Of a stretch of 64,000 nucleotides of DNA, positions 1-11,431 are shown one piece after another. The translations under genes were made by a program, and so were the position numbers. Every line of letters begins with the position of its first letter. The stretch's first letter is position 1. The notes beneath the pieces are model-generated. The model had not been told where the DNA came from, searched no databases, and saw only the letters and a program-made list of their open reading frames with translations. The stretch comes from Tricholoma matsutake (lineage: Eukaryota > Basidiomycota > Agaricomycetes > Agaricales > Tricholomataceae), in contig AP026543.1 in the NCBI GenBank assembly GCA_026075535.2, forward strand, positions 2,976,001 through 3,040,000, given 5' to 3'.

Positions 1-850
1 ACTTGATTACTAATCCAGTTGCAGAAAGATACCACAGCCACTACACTTCACTGTCTAACCAGTTGCTGAAGTGAAATAGGCATGCATTGATCTTCTGCCT
101 ACTCTAGATATTTGGCAATAGAGAGTATTTGCAAGTCTGAAATTTGGCAGATGTGGAAAGTTATTTTGGCAGGTAAGATCTTGGTTGCAAATGTAAATTT
201 TTTTCATAACGTCAAGATTTGGCCATGGGAGCTTATTTATAAGTGATTACATAAGGTGCTGGATTTGCATGTTGCCTATCTTAGCACATTGTGGCATCAT
301 GGTGTTGGCTAAGTGGGAACTGAATTGGCTGGCCTGAGAATGTGACTGATGTGACTGATTTATTTTCAAACACCCACCTTTTATGACTCATGACACTGGT
401 AAGGCTCTCTCCACTCTATATCTAATCATTTTTTTACATGGATAGATGTAATAGAAGCATATGTACCCTTGACAGAAAGCCAGAGGTCCAAATTGACCTG
501 GAAGTATAAGTCTGAGACAATTTTTCAAAAACTTTCAAACACCTACCCAACAATAGTAAGTATGGGACACAATTATTTTGACAGATCTATGACCTTCTGC
601 ATGATGTAAGTTGGATGTAAGCAAAAATGCATGTCAAATAATCGCGATTATCTGTGTCTTAAAAATTGTGGACATAATCTGCAGATATTGACCACTATAA
701 ATAGCAGATGACAAATTTAAAACCAAAGCAGTCCTGATCTCCTGATGCAGAAAAGGAAACAGGACTATGAAGGGCCTCAGTGGACAAAAAGATAGCACTT
801 CCCAGAATAGAACTTTGGGTTGTAACTAGACATTTGTTTGCACACGTACA
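1..850. other. no gene recognised
   Basis: AT-rich sequence with no sustained reading frame, no recognisable protein similarity and no clear repeat boundary. Probably old, decayed intergenic or repeat DNA. Confidence 0.4.
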
Positions 851-1152
851 GTTATGCTTTGTTCACAAAGTTTAAAGTTACACTTTCATTCAGGAAGTTA
901 TGCTTTTGTTCACAAAGTTACATTTTTGTTTCGAACTACTCCACTCTGGCTTTGCTCTTGCCTTGGGGACCAGCAATGCAATGCAACCCATCCAGAATGG
1001 CTTTATTTTTGTGAAAAGTTGAAGATTCATCACATGTCAAGGCATACCAATTCACATCCCCAGACAATCATTCCAATGGCTGTGAGTAGCAAACCCCAAA
1101 GCCAATCTCACAAACACCATAAAATCCAATTATTTACATCTTCCATTTTTTC

Positions 1153-1452
1153 ATGGCCATTGTGCAACCACCTCCCTGTAGGATATGCAGATGTCATTCG
1201 TTACTCCTAGAGGGTACTACTCACACATGTGTCTGTGGACACTCCACGACAGATCATGTATGTGAGGCTGGCCCTCCTCTGCTCCTTCCTAAAACATGTG
1301 ATGATGGATGCATTTTTACTGCTGTCAGTGCCCAAGCAACCGTGTCTGTTTTTTTTTTGACAAACCTTTTTCAGACTGATGTTCATCCACACACCTGCTC
1401 GCTCTGTGCTCACTGCCACCATGCATTTTTTTTCATGAACCTTCAATATTAA
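1153..1452 (+). other. short Cys/His-rich reading frame, doubtful
   Basis: A 99-residue frame contains a C-x2-C-x-C cluster followed by CVCGH and a further Cys, the spacing of a small zinc-binding segment. There is no convincing start context, no continuation and an overlapping frame of similar length on the other strand. It may be a scrap of a decayed gene or chance; I do not recognise a family. Confidence 0.12.
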
Positions 1453-1759
1453 TTCTTCACAGTGCCAGTATGCTGCCAAACTCATCCAATGCACTGTCAG
1501 GGTCTCACACTGCATTTATCACACCAATCCACCAAATGACACCTCCATGAGCATTTGCCCCATGGCAGCCTCCACCATGGCAGCCACCACTAGCCATGTC
1601 CACCAATGATTGACAGGTCCAGGCCTATAAAAGACACCAAGCCCCAATGACAAGATTGGCTCCAGCTGCACCATGTAGCATCACAGCAAATCCCTTTGCA
1701 TCTACATCAGCATCAGCACCTCCCTCTCATCAAATTACTGTCTTGTGCATGTCACATCA

Positions 1760-2260
1760 CAACATACACACAACTATGTTGTTATAGTCCATCCAGAGCC
1801 TGTGAGTTGTAGTTCTACTTTGCAAAAACCCCTGATCTTCTTCTAGATCTTTGGGAGTCTTGAAACAGACAGTGGAGAACTTTTTTGCGATCTCAGGGTC
1901 CCAACTCCTACAAAAGTTGGCTCTTTTGTCAAGCAGGCCAAGAAACTGCATCTAGCCTTTGATATTACTCTTTCTTTACAAAACTCTGAATCCATGTACA
2001 GTCATATGAATGATGCTTTTCTCATGCATATGCATAACTCAGGTTTATCTTTCTCCACTTCTGCCTCCACCTCCCCAATGCAATTTTCTTCACCTTCAAC
2101 TCCATCATCATCATATGTTGCACCTCTGTGGGCTTTCTTAATGAGTGAGAAAACTGCTCGTGTACATCACAATGATGTGATCCTCAAACTACATAAAGAC
2201 CCAACAGTTTCTCTTATACAATCCACACCTAGCACTTTAAGGTCCAGTGCATAGGACCAC
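1760..2260 (+). other. possible decayed coding stretch, unknown family
   Basis: A mostly open plus-strand frame (one stop near 1830) runs through to the Ser/Thr/Pro-rich stretch at about 2045-2130. The composition looks protein-like, but nothing is recognisable. It is cut at about 2236 by a segment beginning TAGCACTTTAAGGTCC, which resembles the end of the hAT-like repeats described below. Confidence 0.15.
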
Positions 2261-2559
2261 AAAATAACCACAAACCGGACCAAACTTTCACTGATCGTAA
2301 CTGGACTTTCAGTTACGGTTTTCAAATGTTTGAGACCTTGTGGTTGCAGTTTTGGCAGATTGTGTGACGGCTCTAGACCATCCAAAACTGGTTAACACTG
2401 ATTGGAAACGCAGTTCTGGATCATGTTGCCAGTTGCCAAGGTAGGTGATTGTTTGCATTATTTTCTCACACACACACTCATCCTACCACCACCACCCTCA
2501 ATGATGTTCCCTCCTTCCCTCGTCCCACCTCCACCACCTTGTCAATGTGTCAACACCTA

Positions 2560-3480
2560 CAGCCGCTGCTCCCATGCCCACCACCACGCTGACTAACAAG
2601 GACCACAAGCAACAAAAATGGGCCCAAATGATGTCTATCATCGTTTGGGCCCCAGGTCTGTTTTTTTGTTTTGTTTCATGTTGATTAAAGACTAAATATA
2701 TTTTGTTCATTTTTTAGGAACTATACTACTGGCAACGATGCGTGCCAATGCGATCTGACCAATGACCAATGCACTACCCCCTCCCCATCTAATTGGGATG
2801 TGAGGGTGTCAACTTGGGTTAGGGCAAAGAGGGATGCTCGGACACCCACAAGGTGGGATATGCACCTGGTAAGCAACACCAGACCGCTCCACCTGTGCCA
2901 CATCACTAACCCCCCCCAACACCTATGAACAGCCAGAACCAACAATGCACCCACCCCATGCCTGTGAACCACTGCTCATAGGATGGATTGCAAGTGTGTG
3001 CAATTGACAACAACAATGACATGGCCTACCAGCACCACTGGACCCCCACAATGGACAACCCAGCACCTGCCCCCACACCTGTGAGCAACTGCTCACAGGG
3101 TGGATTGTGGGTGCTAATCAGCCTCTGACGACACTGGGGATCACCAGGGCCATACAATGACAACATTGACAAGCACCAAGGCCCAACAATGATGCCAAAT
3201 GGCACCACACACCGAATAACCAGCACCTGTTCCCAGACCCACAAGCCACTGCTCGTGGGGTGGATTGGAGGTGCAAGCTGGGGGGGGACGACAATGATTG
3301 ACAGGGGATGACCAACAACAACCACAGGGGACGACCAACAACAACCATGGGGAATGACCAATGACAACCACAGGGGATGACCAACAACAACCATGGGGAA
3401 CGACCAACAATTACTGGGATAATGAACAGATGACAGATGACTACCATCACCTACACCCAGCCCCACAAGCTTCATGGGGT
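2560..3480. repeat. hairpin-rich repeat block related to the hAT-type MITEs
   Basis: This block contains one copy of the GGCCCAAA...TTTGGGCC palindrome at about 2617-2652 followed by an intron-like tract. It also holds several copies of a second imperfect palindrome around GAGCAACTGCTC followed by GGGTGGATTG (about 2955-2985, 3085-3115, 3235-3265). Both motifs recur inside the MITEs at 15625-17002, 18215-19685, 33960-35161 and 50592-51588. I could not find terminal inverted repeats here, so it is probably a degraded member of the same family. Confidence 0.5.
3299..3405. repeat. minisatellite, unit about 22 bp
   Basis: Five imperfect direct copies of a unit resembling GGGGAYGACCAACAACAACC lie head to tail. 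Unit differences are mainly transitions. It lies inside the hairpin-rich block and has no sign of coding use. Confidence 0.75.
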
Positions 3481-3536
3481 GGATAATTTTTATTCTTTCT
3501 TAACTACATACATACAATACAGATCTTACAATGTAG

Positions 3537-3772
3537 TTAGTAGGTAGCACTGGTCCCATGACTGGTGCTGACTAGTGCTGCACTGGTTAGGACTGGGTCT
3601 GGTTTATTACTGGTCAGAACTGGTCCATAAACCATGGTCGAACCACTGATAACTGGTTTATCACAGTTTCGGTCATGGTTTTTTAGTATTACAAAAAATG
3701 TAAAACCAGTTTGGTCCACGGTTTTGGCCTGCAAGGGCAAAAAACCAGACTGAATCGAACTTTAAAGCACTA
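3537..3772. repeat. fragment of hAT-like ACTGGT-rich repeat
   Basis: The segment is full of ACTGGTC/GACCAGT words and ends AAAGCACTA, like the complete 574-bp hAT-like element at 18396-18969 (ends TAGTGC...GCACTA). No matching 8-bp target duplication was found, so this is a partial or rearranged copy. Confidence 0.5.
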
Positions 3773-3784
3773 CTCATATCTGCA

Positions 3785-3802
3785 TTATATATATATATAT
3801 AT
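3785..3802. repeat. (AT)n microsatellite
   Basis: Nine or so AT dinucleotides in a row. Confidence 0.9.
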
Positions 3803-4356
3803 TAACCCACTGGACAGGTGATACCGCTCAGATCCACGGATGCACTGAAATCACACACAGTTGTGTAATGATGGATTCAAGTGCCAAATGGTTGGCATTG
3901 TCGATGCTTACATCTTCTGGCAGGAGTCACTCAGAGATGTTGGGCTAGATGCTAGTCCCCCTTCAGTGGAAGAGGAGCTGCTTCAGGGCAAATACAGCCT
4001 GAAGATTCTCGATGTTTTCTGCATGTGTATTCCCTTATCTTTTTTTCTTTGTCCAATGAGAGTCTATAGCTACATATTTGGATGCGGAATTAGCAGAACA
4101 TGATCAAGGAATACCAGTGGCACTAGTTTGACAAGATGTCATGCCCTGTGCACCTTACTCACCAACACTTGCAGTCTCTACTCGACTGCTTGAACTATAT
4201 CAAAATAGCCACTCCACTGTCCCCACCTTGCCATCCAGCCTTTTGTCAATGGTCTTTGTGATTTACATGGCTTTACGTTCCACCTATATCTTAGCCAACA
4301 ATTTTTGATTGCTTATGATCTTTACCTGTCGATACCCAAGAACATTCAGCAACATG

Positions 4357-6040
4357 TAGGGCATGGCACAGGTAACCCTCAGGTATATTTTCTTATACCC
4401 GTACCCATGAACACCGTACCCACATGGGTAGGGGTACGGTGTTACCATGGGTTTTTGCAGGTTACCCATGGTTATTTGCAGGTATTAATATTTTTCATTA
4501 TATTTGATAGGAAATTGCTGAAAAAGATGTTTGCATCTTCTCACAGGTTTTCCCACAATATGTCATCAAAAAGTACCCCTGCATTTTTTACTGTTATTTT
4601 TCATGATATTTGATAGAAATTTGCTGAAAAAGATGTTCACATCTCATCACAGGGGGTAAACCCATGAGTCAGGTCACCATGACTTGCAGGTTTTTCCCAT
4701 GATATGTCATTAAAAGTCGAAATCTCAACACAGATGATCACTCACCTGACCAAAATCTGGGTACCAGCATACCCGCACATACCCGTAACACTGTGGAAAA
4801 GGGTACGGTGTTGCCCAGTGATGATACTCAACCCGGGAAAACCACCAAAACAGCCAATGAGGCAACTGATGATATTTGTGATGAGTCAGAGGAAGGGTGA
4901 GAGACGTTCTGAATGCTCGTGGTCCAATCTATGGGAAGATAACTAGTTGGTACTAGTCATGAAGGTAGTGCTATAGGAGACGAAGGTATTTGATGCAGTC
5001 TAATGGGGTATTGATCAATATCGAGGATGATCGATGAGATCGACGGTGAATGAGTTCTATCATCGATGGTTGAAGTGTGAATTCCGAGGACCTTTCGATA
5101 GGTCAATAGTATATGAAGGGTATAGCCAATGGCTATAAAGTGTTGAACTGGTTACTAGTGCTAGCAACAAGAGGATCAGAGGAGGATCGAGGATGCAATG
5201 ATCGCAGAGGTTTCTCATCGATTGAGAAAACCCGTAGAGACTTAGATTGTTTTAGAAAGTTGATCGGATGCTTAGAACTGTATACAAAACGATAGGTGAA
5301 GATGATTTCTTGTATTTCAAAGTAGATACTACAGAGTTTTATATGTTTTAAAAGAAACTTCCTAAAATGGTATAAGAAACATGTGTAGAACATGAGGCAA
5401 AAGATATGAGTTAAGGCACAAGGCCAAAAAGGAGACTGTAATCCAAGCAAGAAGGAGATATATCATATGATAAAAGAGTAATAAAGGGAAAGAACTAAAA
5501 GAGACTGTCCTTTGTGTATAAACTGCACTAAGTCTCGCAATAATCCATCCAGTGGGTTCTGTATGCGATAGGGACTTGGAACGAGGCTGACCTACTACCA
5601 GCAGGTTTGAGCACGAGTTGGAATATGTCCTAGCATATGGCCTTCCACCATTTAGATAATGAAGGCAGTGCCCAATGTCACTTATAGTCTCTCGATATCA
5701 ATCAATGATGCTCGACAATGTTTGATTGTGGTCACAGTTTGTTTGAAGTTGATCGGGGATGTTCGATGGTCATTTAGAAGGATCTTAGGGGTTTTCGAGT
5801 TAGTCCTAAGGTTGTGCGATGTGGTTTCTCGGTACAATCGATGTCGCTGGTGATGTTTCGACACGGTTGATATCATATTGCGATCGATAGACTGGGTCGC
5901 ACTGCGTCTGGGACCTCATAGGAGTTAGCCAATGTGATTAGAATGTGGTTAGAATGATGTATTGGCCCTTGAGCCAAGGAGACACCCTATCACTGGGTAT
6001 GGCAATCCCATACCTGTACCCGTACCCATGCCGTGCCCTA
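4357..6040. mobile_element. hAT-type MITE (copy a) inside the KDZ gene, itself interrupted
   Basis: The left end TAGGGCATGGCACAGGTAAC and the inverted right end (about 5993-6040, ending CCGTGCCCTA) match the 513-bp copy at 14577-15089 almost base for base, apart from a block at 4819-5992. Flanks are GCAACATG and GCAATGCA, so a target duplication is only weakly supported. KDZ similarity stops at its left edge and resumes at its right edge, which supports the boundaries. Confidence 0.8.
4819..5992. mobile_element. probable solo LTR nested in MITE copy a
   Basis: A 1.17-kb block starting TGATGATACTCAACCC and ending CTATCA interrupts the MITE. A diverged relative with the same first 16 bases, a similar internal order of motifs and a similar end (GACCTATCA) lies at 47481-48482. 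TG...CA ends and lack of coding suggest a solo LTR. No clean target duplication was found and there is no matching internal element in the window. Confidence 0.5.
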
Positions 6041-8479
6041 GCAATGCATGGATACAGCCCTCCAATGTGACACCCCCTATTGGTGCCTTTGGCATGCATG
6101 CCCTGCCTGTTGCTATAAGCTTGAAGACAAACAAGAGCTAATATTCAAGATGCTCATCACTATGGATGGAAATGATTCCCTCAAATGCATCCTCCAACAA
6201 CAACCACTTGCTACTCCAGCAGAAGGGGAACCCGACTGTGAGGGCACACACATTGGTGAATCAAGGGAGCTACCTGACTCAAGGAAAGTGGCCAGTGACT
6301 ATCTCCTTTCCAGGGATAAGGTGGATAGATGGGCAAAGAACATCCTGGAGGAGGTGCTACCAGTGAGTTCATTGCAATCTTAAAATCTATATGCTAATAC
6401 CATTTTATGGGAATAGGAAGATGATACAGAGGAGAACCCTTGTGCTGGCTGCTGGACCAATATGATCAATAAGCTTATGGCAAGGATGTGGGGAATCTTT
6501 GACAAGACGGGGATTTTTCTAGCATTGTGTCAGCATGGTTTTGTTTTGGTGGTAGTGGATATGGTTCAGAGCAGCAAACTGTGAGTCCTCCCATCTTTCT
6601 CTTCATTATACAGGCTAACTGTGTCCACAGTGCAAAGTACCCACTTGCCATTGTAGAGGTGCTTTTAGAGGTGTTTGGCGCTGGCATTGGGGGGGGGGAT
6701 ATGACATCGGCTGCAAATTTAGGCAACACTCTCATGAAGTGACTTAGGTCCTCATGCATGCATGCTGGATTATAAAGCATTAGTCAGCTCCTTCCATGGC
6801 CATGCACACAACTGTCTCTGCCAACTCCTCTTCCTCCCAACCTATGTGAAAGGGATGAGCCTGGAGGACCTAGAGGGCTGCAAAAATTTCTTCTCAAAAT
6901 CGAATGCACTCACTTCCTCCCTTTGCTATGCCAGCATATTTCATCGGCAACAGAAAATGATTGAATCCATGAGACATATGGATAGGTTTGAGACCTATCC
7001 CAACCTTAGTAAGTACCACAAGCCCTCTTGTTTTGTGCAGAGTACTCACCACTTATAGGTGAATTCCTCATGAATAATTATTGGCAAGTGCTCAATATCT
7101 TGAAGGGAGAATCAGTGCTCAGGAAGACTATGAGAGATCTGGAAGTTTCCAATGCAAGCATCTTTGCAGTGTGGCTGGTGGAGGAGCAAGAGTACTTGAA
7201 AGGGCTATCAAAGGAGCCAATTTGAGAAACATTAGAGATGGAGTATTACCAGAAGCTCATGAACCTATGTGCTAGCGAGGGAGTGCTGTATCCATCATGT
7301 GTATGCCTGAACTAACCAATATATATAGAGTGAAACTGAATGCTGCACGGGACATCTGGCTGAATCTAACACCCAATAGCCCCACTCCCCCTGGATCAGC
7401 TGCCTCTTTTGAGATGAAGCGCCGACATGCTCTGGAAACCTGGGACAAGGACCTCGACGTTGTTCAGCAGCTGGAGATCCAGCTCAGTGTCGAAGTAAGG
7501 TGGCTGCGAGAACACCTCAAGTGGAAAGCTGCTGCACTTATGGTGAGGAAGTGTCATTACCAGGGATGCTTGGATGAGCTCAAGGGCTTAATTGTATCTA
7601 GGATGTTTGAGCTCATGAGGATGAATATGTCACAGACAGGTGCACCTTATTCTCCTAACATGTTCTGCAGCTAATGTTTGTTTTGTAGGATACAAACTTT
7701 GTAAACATATTGTGACAGCTCTGCGGGCACACTCCCAGGCTATACATAGCACTCTGGATCGATATAATGCTGCTGCTTCTGTTCTCTCTCTGCCTCACCC
7801 AAATCTCTCATGGAATGATGTTGTTGAATATGTGTTTCTTGCTGACTTTGACCTATTGTGCGACTCGTGCCAAGATGTTTGTGACCACCCATAGTCACGG
7901 CCCACCTTTCATGTTATAATAGATCACTTCTTTAAGCTCACTTCTTTAAGCTCAAGTGTGCATGTGAGGAGATTCTGTGCCTCAATGTTGAGATATCCCA
8001 TGTGATTACCTACATAAGAGACATGGATTTGTTTCTCCAGTTGAAGGAGGCAGAGCTTAGGGTACACAGCCTGGGCCTAGTGTGCCAGGTTCAAAAGCAC
8101 AGGTTAGAGAAGAGGTGCAGCAATGAACAGCACATGCATTGGTTCAGAAACTTTCTTTAGCACCTGGGTTTATGGGGAGCATCAAGCCTGGGGTCAGTGT
8201 AGAGTCACATGGGGGAGCAGCAATGCCAATGGATGTTGACAACACATCTGGCAATGCCCAGCATCCTGCAGACTGTGATGACAATGGAGAGGATGACGAT
8301 GTGGAGGATGATCAAGTAGATGCTGATATCCAAGCTGTGGTTACTGCCCTTATGCTGCTTACAGTAGATGGCCCAACACTACAGACAGAAGACAGTCATA
8401 TGTTTAGTTATACTGCATAGCTTGAATTACAATGGAAAGTTTAGTGATGTGGTGCTTCATTATAGCAGGAGGACATATA

Positions 8480-8810
8480 TATGCCCTATAGGAAGGCATA
8501 TGTAAAGTATGGTAGGGATGTGAGCTAAAGTGAGTCAACGCATCTTCAAACGATGAGCGGAAGGGCAGGAGTGATGGGTGGGAAGCTCGGAGCCAATGAC
8601 AGTGCATGATTGATTGGCATTGTGATGTAGTGCCCTTGATGGCAATGCTGATGGCAACGTTGATGACTGTTCAGCATGTGCTGTATAGGCCTGAGACTTT
8701 ATTCCAAGTGCCCTCCCTATTTAACCAAGGTTTATTGATGGAGGCCCTAGCTCTCCAACTTACTCTTGTTAGAGGTGATTGGTGGGATTATCAGGTGATA
8801 TCACTCATGC
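8480..8810. repeat. dispersed repeat, copy 1
   Basis: About 320 bp, from the GGAAGGCATATGTAAAGTATGG region to GATTGGTGGGATTATCAGGTGA. It is closely matched in the same orientation at 19840-20165. Neither copy has an obvious inverted-repeat end. In copy 2 it lies just upstream of an ABC-transporter remnant, in copy 1 just downstream of the KDZ gene. Confidence 0.75.
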
Positions 8811-9544
8811 TAATATCATACCTGGCAGCGATGTAGTTGGTTCCAGATATGATGTTGCTACCACTGCGTGCACCAAACAGGGTGCATGCTTGGTTCGGGC
8901 CTAGACCATTTCCATTTCATAATTCATATCAATGCAGTGAGATAGCAACTCTGAGAAACTTATGGATATTTGGTAACACTGAAACTATTTCTCGGGACTG
9001 TGGTGTTGCCATCACAGGTCAACTATGTGCCATATAAGAATTGAGATGAGAAAAAAAAAACTATTCTCACCTGAATACACATGAATTCATTTTCCATAAA
9101 TTTGGGAGCAGCAAAACAAACCATATGCCACAGGATTTATATAATACTGTACATTACACATTTTAGTACATCATGGACAGAAAAAATAAACAAGCATGCA
9201 CAATTCAGAAAAGCCATCTCTTCATGCTAGTGACAGGAATGATGTATCCCATGTATTGGATGCTAAAGCACCATCAGATAGAATCAATTGGAAATTGGGC
9301 CAAATGACTGATGAATTACAGATGACAAAGACAGTGAGATGGAAGGCCACGTCGAAATTCACACAAAGAAGGCGAAACATGTGGAAGAAACCTTGCATGG
9401 GGGATGCTCCTTGACTTAGTACCACCACCACCTCAGTTCTTCCCATGGTTTATAGCCATAGAGAGAGCAAAGGAAGGCAAAAATTAAGGATAGAATAGTG
9501 TCAATTACTCCTCACATACTTCTATATAACATCCATACCATACC
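8811..9544. other. no gene recognised between KDZ gene and LINE-1
   Basis: Short frames only. An A-run at about 9052-9060 could be the tail of a lost retroposon. The 5' edge of LINE-1 could not be placed, so part of this stretch may be its 5' UTR. Confidence 0.35.
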
Positions 9545-11430
9545 ATGTCACAATCTCTGGGATCACAAGCCCCAACTACTAGGCAGAAAGCCCTAGCATC
9601 TTTGACAAAGAAAACTAGAGCTGAGCTCAAAGCAGCAGACAGCCTGAACACTGACATAAGATCAAAGGACCAAGCTATTGCATACCTAACAGTGAAAGAT
9701 TACCTCATACATGGTAAACTTGTCAATCTACAGACCCTATTTCACATACTCTTACAGTTCAGGATCAACAATAAGATACCAAAACCAGTAACAGATGGAA
9801 TTAGGGTGAGCCTTCCTTATGGCTGATGCTAACACACAGCAGTTAGCCAATGAGGTCACCACAATGGTCAAAATTCAGATCCAAGAGCACATGGAGTCCT
9901 TTACCTCAAATGTGGAAGCCATGCAAGACGTGGTAGAACATGTCATGGAAGCAGCAAAAATGATAACAAGCAAGATGGAGGACTTCAATGATGGTTTTCA
10001 GGAGTCAGCCAAGCAGCTGGCACAGGCCACACATGAGCTCATGGAGAAGACCATGGAAACCACAAATAAGGTAACAGTAGTGGCTCCTCAAGCCCCAGCA
10101 ATGTATGCGATGATTATGCAACAGCAAGCTCACCCAGATCATGCTGTGATCATTGTGAAAGGATATACTGCAGATAGGCAGATCCTGATGCAAAAAGACT
10201 GAAACATGACTGACAATGCACCTGATAACCTCACAGAAAAAGACCTAGTAATGAAGGCTAATACCATGCTGGATCTCGTGGGCTGGGAAGGCGCAGACAA
10301 ACCACGGTACACCACATTCATCAGGGTGAAGAAGCTGTGAAATGGGAGCATCCTATATCAACTGAACACAGAAGAGGTGGCAGCATGGTTATGTGACCCA
10401 GATGTCCAAAAAGCCTTTATGGCACACTTTTGTGGCACCTCCATCATCTGGAACAAGCTGTACTACATGATAGTGGAATTTGTCCCAACCTCCTTCGAGG
10501 CAGGGTCAAGCTTTGCACATACCAAGCTGGAGGACATTAACAGTATAACAGAGGATTCAATCACTTTCTCGAAGTACATTAAGCCCCCACACCTCTGATC
10601 AAACAATCAGAAAGTAGCTCACATCACCATAGGGATCCTCAACCAGGAAACAGCCAACAACATCATCCAAAATGGTATTTTCATTGAAGGGAAGCATGTA
10701 ACCATACAGAAAATGCTCTCAGAACCACAACAATGTCTCAAGTGTCAAAAATTTGGTCACTACATGCCAGACTGTAAAGTGGACAAAGACACATGCATGC
10801 AATGTCCACCACACATCACAGTGCAGCTGTACTGACCAAAAAGCTTTTAGTTGTGCTAACTGCATAAGTGAAGTAGCAAAAGGACATGGGGCCACAGACT
10901 GCAACTGCCCAAAATACGCATCTGAAAAGAACAAGATTCAAGAGTGGGTACCAGAAAACAAGTATAAGTATTTCCCAACTGAGAATCCTGCAATGTGGAA
11001 ACTACTGAACATGCCAGAATCACACAGTGAACACCAACAGTGAGGCCACCAAAATGATGGAGAGCATAACTCACAATTTACAGATACGAGACATCAGAAC
11101 CATTTCATGGAGGACTGGCAAATGATACAGTGACAACAAGGTAGACCACATGCCCCACAAGGGCAAAGACAAGGTATGTCTAACATAACTCAAACAGGAG
11201 CTAATAAAGGTGCAGCAGACAATGGGTGGCCCACAAGGCCTGCACAGTTGACACTAGAAAACTACTTCTCAAACACACAGCCACCAAGGAACCAGGAGCA
11301 GGTGAATACCCCAAACCTGATGCAGAATCAAGTGCCACGATGGGGGGACCCTGAAACAGGCAAAATACCCCCATGGCAAGACCCAAACAGATCCAATGCA
11401 GGAAGAGAACCCACACCCCTTGAATAGATT
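9545..11430 (+). pseudogene. LINE-1 ORF1, gag-like protein with zinc knuckles, broken
   Basis: The N-terminal part has a helical, Gln/Glu/Met-rich region (about 9819-10070) likely to form a coiled coil. A middle conserved block follows (TMLDLVGWEGADKPRYTTF region at about 10260-10320). Then comes a zinc-knuckle series CLKCQKFGHYMPDC (CX2CX4HX4C) at about 10737-10780, followed by Cys pairs at about 10790-10900. The tail is Gln/Asn/Pro-rich. Frameshifts lie near 9820 and 10800, with stops near 10200, 10339 and 10600. ORF1 proteins of this kind bind LINE RNA; that is family knowledge. The start at 9545 is the first ATG of the conserved frame. Confidence 0.75.
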
Positions 11431-11431
11431 A

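Larger units (their letters stand above)
3855..8420 (+). pseudogene. KDZ-family (Kyakuja-Dileera-Zisupton) transposase, broken
   Basis: Conceptual translation in several frames follows the KDZ transposase order. A segment with CAPYSPTLAVSTRLLELY lies at about 4140-4200, and HACPACCYKLED then TMDGNDSLK (likely first catalytic Asp) at about 6090-6180. CAGCWTNMINKL and a GIFLALCQHGFVLVVVDMVQS region (second Asp region) lie at about 6440-6570. The conserved C-terminal helical part LDVVQQLEIQL...LKGLIVSRMFELMRMNMSQTG is at 7455-7640 and YKLCKHIVTALRAHSQ onward at about 7690-7890. An acidic tail runs to 8420. Short GT..AG introns interrupt it (for example about 6365-6417). It carries stops and is split by a MITE at 4357-6040. 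The N-terminal Cys cluster usual for KDZ proteins is not visible. Family assignment is firm; exact exon ends are not. Confidence 0.85.

Noticed and set aside
3026..3475. Three overlapping minus-strand frames of 89-149 residues over a low-complexity block
   Set aside because: They translate a minisatellite (repeated WSSPVVVVGHP-like units) and have no independent support.
3785..3802. (AT)n run as a TATA box for the KDZ gene
   Set aside because: It is a plain microsatellite at an unclear distance from an unknown start.
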